A stretch of DNA of 33,438 bases from Microcoleaceae cyanobacterium MO_207.B10 (lineage in GTDB: Bacteria > Cyanobacteriota > Cyanobacteriia > Cyanobacteriales > Microcoleaceae): NCBI GenBank assembly GCA_030064835.1, contig JASJEE010000014.1:1-33438 (forward strand), in the 5' to 3' direction. A program made the position numbers and the translations under genes. The notes under the pieces were generated by a model, which was given only the letters and a program-made list of their open reading frames with translations, was not told the DNA's origin and ran no database searches. Positions 9,725 to 16,119 of the stretch are shown here, piece by piece. Each line of letters begins with the position of its first letter. Position 1 is the stretch's first letter.

Positions 9725-10825
9725 ATGAAACTAGAATCACATCGGTTTATCCGCTATTTTGAACCAGAGCAAGCTGCACAAATATCCCAGATTGCGATTG
9801 TCAAAAAATTTAATCCTCAAGAAATTATTTTTGAAGAAGGTGATGTTTCAGATTCTTTATTTTTGGTTCTTGAAGGTAAAGTAGAGATTAGTAAAAAAAT
9901 CAAGAAAAGTAATCATTATGTTGTGATTACATCTGTTGATGGTAATGGTTATTTTGGGGAAATAGGGATTATAGATAGAAAGCCAAGAAGTGCTAGGGTT
10001 GTTGCAATACAGGAAACAATTTTGGCTCAAATTTATTATGACGATATGGGAGAGATATTAAGCAACACAAGAGGAGATGTAGTTCTGAATATATTAAGTA
10101 TTCTATCTCAACGATTGCGAACTGTGACTTCTGAATACGTGGAACAATTAGTTTATAAAGAAAAAATGACCTTAATTGGAGAAATGGTTAACACTATTAT
10201 TCACGATTTTAGAAGCCCTTTTACAGGAATTCAACTATCAAGCTCAATGTTAAAAGAACTCCACCCTGATGAAGAAAGTCAAGAGTGGTGTGATTTAATT
10301 CAGATCCAAGTTGAGAGAATGTTAATTATGGCAGAAGAAGTTCTCGCATTTTCTCAAGGTAATACACAAGTATATTGTCAGAAAATTAATATTACCAACC
10401 TGTTACAAAATTTTGCCAAATTAAACCAAGTTTATATTCAGTCTAGACAAGTAGAATTAATTATTTCTGTGACAGAAGATTTAATCATTGATGCTGATGA
10501 AAACAAAATTAACCGCGTCTTACAAAATTTATTGGTGAATGCTGTAGAAGCGATTGAAAAATCTGGAGGTAAGATAGAAATTCAAGCTAAAAGGAAAGAT
10601 AAATGGGCTGAAATTACAATTTCAGATAATGGCCCTGGTATTCCTCAAGTAATTCAGGAGAAATTTTTTGAAGCTTTTGTAACTCATGGAAAACAAGGTG
10701 GCATTGGACTAGGTACTGCTATTGTTAAGTCAATTATTGATTCTCATCGTGGGCAGATTAGCTTTGAATCTCATCCTTCAGGGACAACATTTTACCTTCA
10801 TTTTCCTCTAGCTTCAATAGATTGA
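9725..10825 (+). CDS. Sensor histidine kinase with N-terminal cNMP-binding domain
   Basis: A 366-residue cytoplasmic two-component kinase with no membrane segment. Residues ~5-130 form a cyclic-nucleotide-binding beta-roll with a phosphate-binding cassette reading FGEIGIIDRKPRSARV (77-92; Glu79, Arg88). The HisKA-like helix carries His160 in IIHDFRSP. The HATPase domain has an N-box (NRVLQNLLVNAVEAI, 263-277), G1 DNGPGI (301-306) and a glycine-rich GGIGLGTAIV (325-334), so all catalytic boxes are present. The likely input is cAMP or cGMP and the output an unlinked response regulator, since none is adjacent. The gene is alone on its strand, behind a good promoter match. Ligand identity is inference. 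Confidence 0.92.
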   Translation: MKLESHRFIRYFEPEQAAQISQIAIVKKFNPQEIIFEEGDVSDSLFLVLEGKVEISKKIKKSNHYVVITSVDGNGYFGEIGIIDRKPRSARVVAIQETILAQIYYDDMGEILSNTRGDVVLNILSILSQRLRTVTSEYVEQLVYKEKMTLIGEMVNTIIHDFRSPFTGIQLSSSMLKELHPDEESQEWCDLIQIQVERMLIMAEEVLAFSQGNTQVYCQKINITNLLQNFAKLNQVYIQSRQVELIISVTEDLIIDADENKINRVLQNLLVNAVEAIEKSGGKIEIQAKRKDKWAEITISDNGPGIPQVIQEKFFEAFVTHGKQGGIGLGTAIVKSIIDSHRGQISFESHPSGTTFYLHFPLASID

Positions 10826-10966
10826 AAAATAAATTATAGCAAATAATCATAAATAAATTTATAAAATTTATATGCTCTCAATTTAGGTGAAGTTTTTGAC
10901 AAATATACTGATAATTATTATTAATCATCCACCTATTTATACCTGAAAAATATGTAAGCATTCAGC

Positions 10967-11016
10967 CGTCAGCTAGCTTCCTGCGGAGAAACTGCGGGCT
11001 TCAGCTAACAGCTATG
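10967..11016. repeat. CCTGCGGAG/GCGGGCTTC dispersed repeat cluster
   Basis: Carries CAGTCAGCTAG-like and CAGCTAACAGCTATGAG words around CTTCCTGCGGAGAAACTGCGG. These are inverted or degenerate forms of the repeat at 9238-9312. Confidence 0.4.
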
Positions 11017-11127
11017 AGTTATTAACGTATCCTGTTTGTCAGGAGTAATTAATCTCTAAAACGTGAAATATAAAGAAAAAAATCATCAGCTAATTTTAAT
11101 CACTTCTGTACGTTGGATCGGATATTA

Positions 11128-11178
11128 GCAGTCAGCGGTCAGCTAATAGCTGTTAGCTCCGCATTCCGCAGGAAATGT
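11128..11178. repeat. GCATTCCGCAGGAAA dispersed repeat cluster
   Basis: CAGTCAGCGGTCAGCTAATA followed by GCTGTTAGCTCC and GCATTCCGCAGGAAA. The last word nearly duplicates the second unit at 9238-9312. Confidence 0.45.
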
Positions 11179-11379
11179 TTACAAAAATATTGCTTTTACC
11201 TAGTAATAATTCTATTATTAAGACCTACCACCTAAAACCTATAACCAAGGAATATAGCAAAATTTTATGAAAATCGTAAGCTGTTGTGCATTTAAAGTAG
11301 TTATTTGTTATATGCTTAATTAAAATGATAACGCTTATCACTTCCGTAGGAAACCACCCCTACTTCCAACTTCTGAATT

Positions 11380-11408
11380 GCTAAGACGCATTTAAAATGC
11401 GTCTTAGC
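11380..11408. repeat. Perfect 14-bp inverted repeat (palindromic element)
   Basis: GCTAAGACGCATTT, one A, then its exact complement. The stem would be 14 bp with almost no loop, so DNA cruciform or protein binding is as likely as an RNA hairpin. There is no T-tract and no gene ending just before it, so I do not call it a terminator. It is probably a dispersed cyanobacterial palindrome. Confidence 0.6.
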
Positions 11409-11457
11409 TGATGACTCCTGTAAAACAGTTGTCATACCATGCGTGAAAAAAGAATGT

Positions 11458-11630
11458 TATGCTTGAGAAAACTTCAACTATTCACTAATTAATAAAGTTT
11501 TTCCACTTTATCCCTTTGAGAACCAGCCTTTTTCTTTTTTTTTCCTATTATTTAACCACACCCCATACCCCACACCCAACACCCAACATTGATAATATTT
11601 ATAGCAAACATTTATCAATTTGGTATAAAA
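11458..11630 (+). repeat. Dispersed ~170-bp direct repeat, copy B
   Basis: Second copy of the repeat at ~176-345, same orientation, with an extra ACACCCA unit in its CCCCACACCCAA block. It ends about 55 bp before the GTG of the SF1 helicase and may supply part of that gene's upstream region. Confidence 0.6.
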
Positions 11631-11685
11631 CAGTATAAATATTCAATTTTAAATACCTAAAAATTGACTTTTAACTAAAAACAAA

Positions 11686-14091
11686 GTGACTGACGATTTT
11701 AATCAAAATTTTACACCGCCATCTGCTGATTTTGAAACTATTACCACATTAGAATTAAGAGAACAAGCGATTCAGAGAATTCGCTCCCAGTTACGACCGG
11801 GACAACAACAAATGGCTGATTGGCAAGGTGGGCCTTTGGCCGTTTCAGCAGTTCCGGGGGCGGGAAAGTCCCATGGTATGGCAGCAGCAGCAGCATTAGC
11901 GATCGCCCGTTATCAATTACATAGCCGTCGTCAATTAATTGTTGTGACTTTTACCCGTTCAGCAGCCGCTAATATTAGAAGTAAAATTAGAGAACATTTA
12001 AGGCAATTATCTTTACCTCAAGGCAGTTTTGTTGTTCATACTTTGCACGGTTTAGCCTTGAGTATTGCTTTGCGCCACCCCGAATTATCGGAGTTAGATT
12101 TAGAAAATTCGACATTAATTCTTCCCACTCCAAGTAATAGAATAACTCGTGCTTGTGTAGAAAAATGGATTGCAGAAAATCGTCGGTTATATCAACTTTT
12201 AATTGAAGGAATTCAATTTGATGGGGAAGAAACAGAACGTTTAAGAAGACAATCAGTTTTGCGTACAGAAATATTACCTCAATTAGCTTGGAAAGCCATT
12301 CAACAAGCCAAAAGTTCTGGTCTGAAACCGGAAGATTTGTGGCAACTAAAATCACAAAGTAATGATAATTATCAGGTTTTAAATATTGCTGCTAATTTAT
12401 ATCAAACCTATCAACAAATATTACGCGATCGCCAATTAATAGACTACGACGAAATGATTTTGGCTGCTTTGCGAGTATTAGAAAACGAAAGCGCCAGAAA
12501 AATGTGGCAAAATCAAGTATTTGCGGTGTTTGAAGATGAAGCCCAAGATTCTACACCCTTGCAAACTAAACTATTAGAAATACTGGCAGCTTCTAGTGAA
12601 AATCCTGACAATAACTTAGGCTTTACTTTTATTCCCCAGGAGCAAAGATTATCAAAACTAAATAATCTAAATTTGATGCGAGTAGGAGACCCAAATCAAG
12701 CAATTAACTCCACATTTACCCCGGCCGATCCGATAGATTTTCGGCGGTTTTGTGAAGACTGTGAAGAATTAGAAAGACTGGCAACTATGGAACAAGCAGG
12801 ACGCAGTTGCCAAATAATAATTGATGCTGCGAATTTTGTTTTGAAATGGGCAAATAATTCCAGTTTAACTGGTACAGAAAAGCCTTTTCGATACCAAACT
12901 ATTTATCCTGTAACTGTTAAAAATTCAGCCAAAAATTTAGCAAAAAATATTAACCCTTCAGCTTCCGGTCGAGGTTTAGAAATCTATGAACCTAGAGATA
13001 TTTATCACACCCTAGAATTGATGGGTAAACGGATAATTAATTTATTTCAAGAAAACCCAGAAGCTAACTTAGCAGTTTTAGTACGAGAGAATAAACAAGG
13101 CAAATTTATAGCAGATACTTTTGCTAATCCTGGGAAATATGGAGTTGATATTGATTTAGGTAAACATGACATTAAAATATACGACGTTTCTCAAGGTGCC
13201 CGTCACTCTCAAATTCCCGCAGAAATATTAGCATTAATGCAATTTATTGACCGTCCCCACTCTCCAGATTATTTAAAAGCTGCCTTAAAAATTTTAGGCG
13301 ATCGCCGATTAATTCCTAAGTTTGATTATAATACTTTATCTTCTCAGCCAGAACAATTTCTTTATCCAGGGCCTTTAGACCCTTATCAATCAGAAAAAGT
13401 GCGTAAATGTCGTGATTTTTGTCGTACTTTACTCAAAGCAAGATTAGAATTACCTTTATATCAACTCATATTTTTTCTAGCTTTAGCACTAAATTATGAA
13501 CAATCAGATTTAGCAACAGCTGATAAATTAGCGGCAAGAGTAGCTAAACAAATTATCGGAAATACTTCCATGAATTCCATCTTAGAAGTATTAAGTGAAA
13601 TCGTAGGTTCTGAGCGATTTGAACCTGTCGAAGTAGAAGAAGATGCCGAAAAAAATTATACTCGGACTCAGCAACTTACTATTATCACAATGCACAAAGC
13701 TAAGGGTTTAGATTGGGATTATGTATTTCTACCTTTTTTACATGAAGTAATAATTCCTGGTAGCGTTCGAGTCTTACCTCAAGCCAGTTTTTTAGGAGAA
13801 TTTGACTTAGCTGAAGTGGCGAGGGCACAAATTCGCGCTAGTTTACAGCAGCAAGATTTACCAGATATTTCTACTGCTTGGGAACAGGCAGGATATTTAA
13901 AAACAGCAGAAGAATTTCGTTTATTATATGTGGCAATGACACGAGCAAAGCGTTTGCTATGGATGTCTGCCGCAAAATTAGCTCCTTTTACTTGGAATAA
14001 ACCAGAGAATTTACAAGAACAAAAACCTTGCCCGGTTTTTCCTGTTTTAAGAACTGAGTTTCCGGGTAGTGTAATTATTGGGAATGATTAA
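11686..14091 (+). CDS. UvrD/Rep-like SF1 ATP-dependent DNA helicase
   Basis: An 801-residue superfamily-1A helicase that should unwind or translocate on single-stranded DNA. Motifs in order: a Q-motif-like LRPGQQQMADW (~36-46); Walker A AVPGAGKS (55-62); motif Ia VVTFTRSAAANI (~85-96); motif II FEDEAQD (282-288); motif III LMRVGDPNQAIN; motif V TMHKAKGLDWDYVF; and motif VI YVAMTRAKR (748-756). Size and motifs fit UvrD/PcrA-type enzymes, but the sequence is more divergent than housekeeping UvrD. It starts at GTG with no visible ribosome site, so the start is uncertain. At least three HIP1 octamers lie inside. The PIWI-RE island begins 417 bp downstream on the same strand; the gap carries a hairpin and repeat debris, so a separate transcript is likelier. 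Confidence 0.9.
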   Translation: MTDDFNQNFTPPSADFETITTLELREQAIQRIRSQLRPGQQQMADWQGGPLAVSAVPGAGKSHGMAAAAALAIARYQLHSRRQLIVVTFTRSAAANIRSKIREHLRQLSLPQGSFVVHTLHGLALSIALRHPELSELDLENSTLILPTPSNRITRACVEKWIAENRRLYQLLIEGIQFDGEETERLRRQSVLRTEILPQLAWKAIQQAKSSGLKPEDLWQLKSQSNDNYQVLNIAANLYQTYQQILRDRQLIDYDEMILAALRVLENESARKMWQNQVFAVFEDEAQDSTPLQTKLLEILAASSENPDNNLGFTFIPQEQRLSKLNNLNLMRVGDPNQAINSTFTPADPIDFRRFCEDCEELERLATMEQAGRSCQIIIDAANFVLKWANNSSLTGTEKPFRYQTIYPVTVKNSAKNLAKNINPSASGRGLEIYEPRDIYHTLELMGKRIINLFQENPEANLAVLVRENKQGKFIADTFANPGKYGVDIDLGKHDIKIYDVSQGARHSQIPAEILALMQFIDRPHSPDYLKAALKILGDRRLIPKFDYNTLSSQPEQFLYPGPLDPYQSEKVRKCRDFCRTLLKARLELPLYQLIFFLALALNYEQSDLATADKLAARVAKQIIGNTSMNSILEVLSEIVGSERFEPVEVEEDAEKNYTRTQQLTIITMHKAKGLDWDYVFLPFLHEVIIPGSVRVLPQASFLGEFDLAEVARAQIRASLQQQDLPDISTAWEQAGYLKTAEEFRLLYVAMTRAKRLLWMSAAKLAPFTWNKPENLQEQKPCPVFPVLRTEFPGSVIIGND

Positions 14092-14136
14092 ACCACTTAA
14101 TTTTTTTTCATTCATAGAAGTCGGTTTAGCAATAAA

Positions 14137-14173
14137 TATCTCACGGGGTGACAGCCTGCTGTACCGTGAGATA
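14137..14173 (+). terminator. Strong hairpin after SF1 helicase gene
   Basis: TATCTCAC...GTGAGATA forms an 8-bp outer stem continued by GGT-ACAG/CTGTACC inner pairing with small bulges around a CCTG loop. It starts 45 nt after the helicase stop. No T-tract follows, so termination would be weak or factor-dependent. It could instead be a mobile-element hairpin. Confidence 0.35.
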
Positions 14174-14203
14174 AGGGTTTAAAGTATTAAAGCTACGTAT
14201 AAT

Positions 14204-14214
14204 ATCATGTCCGG
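14204..14214. repeat. Solo copy of ATCATGTCCGG MITE end
   Basis: Identical to both terminal inverted repeats of the element at 24411-24512. No partner inverted end was found nearby, so this is a remnant or a chance match. Confidence 0.4.
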
Positions 14215-14461
14215 TAGCATCGGAGTGTGTATGAAATTAAATCATAATTGCAAGAAACCCTTCAGCGTTGATTACTATATGTAGGCGTTTGAATCACAAC
14301 TGTGACAAAAGTGCCGTTAAGGCTAAAAGCGTTGCTTGATAAAGATTTCAGTCATTACAAATGTTTACTATCAAAATCGATAGCAGGCTCTCTCATACTT
14401 TCTTCATTGTGCTTAATCTTGTGGCCAAAAAAATTAAATTTTTATAAAATCCTTAAATTCG

Positions 14462-14505
14462 ATATTTTACATCATATAATGTAAACATATTTAGATGTAA
14501 AATAT
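14462..14505 (+). promoter_or_regulatory. Dyad operator around -10 box of PIWI-RE operon
   Basis: ATATTTTACATC (14462-14473) and its exact complement GATGTAAAATAT (14494-14505) form a 12-bp perfect dyad with a 20-bp spacer. The spacer holds TATAAT (14475-14480), a likely -10 box, and the small palindrome ATGTAAACAT (14479-14488). The right arm ends 3 nt before the first start codon of the operon. The -35 region (CTTAAA) is weak, as in controlled promoters. The first gene encodes a MerR-like DNA-binding domain, so autoregulation is plausible. The dyad is seen; its function is inferred. Confidence 0.5.
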
Positions 14506-14508
14506 TTT

Positions 14509-16056
14509 ATGTATTTTGAAGATGTCCGTCAGTGGCAAGGAACTGCTGATGGTCTGACAAAAGAACTAAAACGACAAGCTGAACAGCTTGGACTATCTGT
14601 TGAACCACCAGCTTTGCGAACTGTCCGACAATGGAGAGCAAAACAGCTCTTATCTCAGGGAAAAGGGGAAAAATTCGGATTTCGTCAAATTTTGGAAGGA
14701 TTGGCCACAACTATTCTATTAAAGCGAGGCTGGACATTAGTAGCGATCGCTGAAGTTTTACCATCATTCTCTAATATGGCTTTAGAACAACAAATTATTG
14801 CGGAGACTAATAATCAAGACCCTACTTGGTCGCCTGCTTTGCAAACAGCTATTCTACCATTACCTACGGGACACGCAAGTAAACCTGACTTGGCTGAAAA
14901 TGCTGTGGTGTTGTTTGCACAGGGAATTATACGACAATATACAAGAGTTCTGAATGAAGAAATTGTCAGTCAAGAGGATAGGATGCCATCAGAACTCCAT
15001 CGAGCAATGTGCAAATTAGGTCGTCTATATATAGAAGAAGGAAAAGCTGACAAAGCAGCTTGCATCCATACAATTCTGGAACGTGCTAGATATCCCCTGA
15101 GTGCTGATGAATGGGAGTTGGAAATTTTTCGTCATCCAGACTTTCGCTTTCGTCAAGCAACTCTCATCGAACCTGAGTTACGAGTACCAACTTCAGATTG
15201 TGCAGAAATTGCTAATTCTACAGGTGCTTTTGGAGAAGACAATGTAATACAACGTAATTTGTACGAACGATTAATTCAAATAACCGAACAATTAGGCAGT
15301 CGTCGCCAACATAAAGCTTATACAGCAATACGAGAAATGTTTGGCAGGCGATCGCTGATTGGAGAATATCAATTACTAGATTATATAGAAGAAAACGAAC
15401 TTACTCCTGTTCAGGGAAAAATTATTGAGGCTTTTTTTGACCGAGTGCAGGATATTTGGTTAATTGACGGACTTGCTCATCGCTGTGGTTATTGTGGCAC
15501 TTTGCTGCGACCTCATCCCAATCAAAAACGGTTTCCATTGGGTCGATGTCCGATTCGCCAATGTGAAAATTATGAGCCGAGGGAAGCAAAAGTTTCGGAA
15601 AAATTAGACCCTAAAAAGGAGCCTTTACTTATTGCTAAACCGCAAATCTTAACATATTGGACTGGACCTGGGATTGATGAAATAGCAATATTTGATGTTG
15701 CTCGAAAAAACGGACTTGATACGGAACTATATCCTGATTCTGACAAATGTGACATAGGGGTAAACGGTCGCAGTATTGGCATTGATGCTAAATCTTACAC
15801 CAGTCCAGTCTCCCTCGGTTTGCGACTTAACCGCAGTATTGGAGGGCTAAAATATTATCGTCGCCGGATTATAGCAGTTAGCGATCGCTTAGTAAGGGAT
15901 AACCCAGATTATCTCTCTAGCTTAGAGTCTACCTTAGAAAAAAAAGGTGATGCTGCGACTTTAGAAGTTTGTACAGTTTCGGAAGTTATTCAGTTATTAG
16001 TAGGACTTACGCAAAGAAACCCGATTTCTACGAGTAATCCTTGTGTTGAACAATAG
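14509..16056 (+). CDS. PIWI-RE island nuclease: MerR-like HTH, zinc ribbon, PD-(D/E)xK
   Basis: First gene of the PIWI-RE island, 515 residues, matching the restriction-endonuclease-fold partner of pPIWI_RE. A MerR-like winged helix spans ~36-90 (RTVRQWRAKQLL, then FRQILEGLATTILLKRGWTL). Zinc-ribbon cysteines are Cys326, Cys329, Cys347 and Cys352. The nuclease core has Glu391, Asp415 (CDIGVNG) and Asp426-Ala-Lys428 (IGIDAKS), a complete E...D...DxK active site, so DNA cleavage is expected. Start: ATG right after the dyad operator; no clear ribosome site. Oddity: from residue 499 the protein reads through a MITE, so its last 17 residues and stop are element-derived. Without the element the frame would end 11 nt inside the helicase gene. 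Three HIP1 octamers inside suggest long residence in cyanobacteria. Function in defence is inferred from the family. Confidence 0.85.
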   Translation: MYFEDVRQWQGTADGLTKELKRQAEQLGLSVEPPALRTVRQWRAKQLLSQGKGEKFGFRQILEGLATTILLKRGWTLVAIAEVLPSFSNMALEQQIIAETNNQDPTWSPALQTAILPLPTGHASKPDLAENAVVLFAQGIIRQYTRVLNEEIVSQEDRMPSELHRAMCKLGRLYIEEGKADKAACIHTILERARYPLSADEWELEIFRHPDFRFRQATLIEPELRVPTSDCAEIANSTGAFGEDNVIQRNLYERLIQITEQLGSRRQHKAYTAIREMFGRRSLIGEYQLLDYIEENELTPVQGKIIEAFFDRVQDIWLIDGLAHRCGYCGTLLRPHPNQKRFPLGRCPIRQCENYEPREAKVSEKLDPKKEPLLIAKPQILTYWTGPGIDEIAIFDVARKNGLDTELYPDSDKCDIGVNGRSIGIDAKSYTSPVSLGLRLNRSIGGLKYYRRRIIAVSDRLVRDNPDYLSSLESTLEKKGDAATLEVCTVSEVIQLLVGLTQRNPISTSNPCVEQ

Positions 16057-16102
16057 ATGTCTACAAGAAACGGGGTTTCTGAGTTCGCCTGTGTAAATCC
16101 TG
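16001..16102. mobile_element. ~102-bp MITE at nuclease/helicase junction
   Basis: Terminal inverted repeats are AGGACTTACGCA (16002-16013) and TGTGTAAATCCT (16090-16101), 10/12 complementary. Inner inverted blocks AGAAACCCGATTTCT and AGAAACGGGGTTTCT give it long hairpin potential. ATTAG directly flanks both sides (15996-16000 and 16103-16107), a likely 5-bp target duplication. The AGGACTTACGCA/AGAAACCC words are typical of small dispersed repeats in filamentous cyanobacteria. It has no transposase. It supplies the nuclease C-terminus and most of the spacer before the helicase start. Confidence 0.75.
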
Positions 16103-16119
16103 ATTAGAAAAGATAAAAC

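Larger units (their letters stand above)
10826..11685. other. Long repeat-rich intergenic region
   Basis: About 860 bp without a credible gene. It contains two GCGG/CCGC-type repeat clusters (10967-11016 and 11128-11178), a perfect 29-bp palindrome (11380-11408) and copy B of the long dispersed repeat (~11458-11630), and should hold the promoter of the SF1 helicase gene. Confidence 0.6.
14092..14508. other. Intergenic region upstream of PIWI-RE island
   Basis: Holds a strong imperfect hairpin (14137-14173), a solo MITE end (14204-14214) and a promoter/dyad region (14462-14505). A 60-codon forward frame at 14302-14484 has no ribosome site and no recognisable content, so I do not call it a gene. 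Confidence 0.6.

Noticed and set aside
11380-11408. Perfect palindrome as intrinsic terminator
   Set aside because: No T-tract, and the nearest upstream gene ends about 550 bp away.
12000-12355. 122-codon reverse frame inside the SF1 helicase
   Set aside because: Antisense shadow of the helicase; composition is explained by its codons.
14302-14484. 60-codon forward frame before the PIWI-RE island
   Set aside because: No ribosome site, no domain, and it ends in the AT-rich promoter region; considered as an antitoxin or small regulator but nothing supports it.
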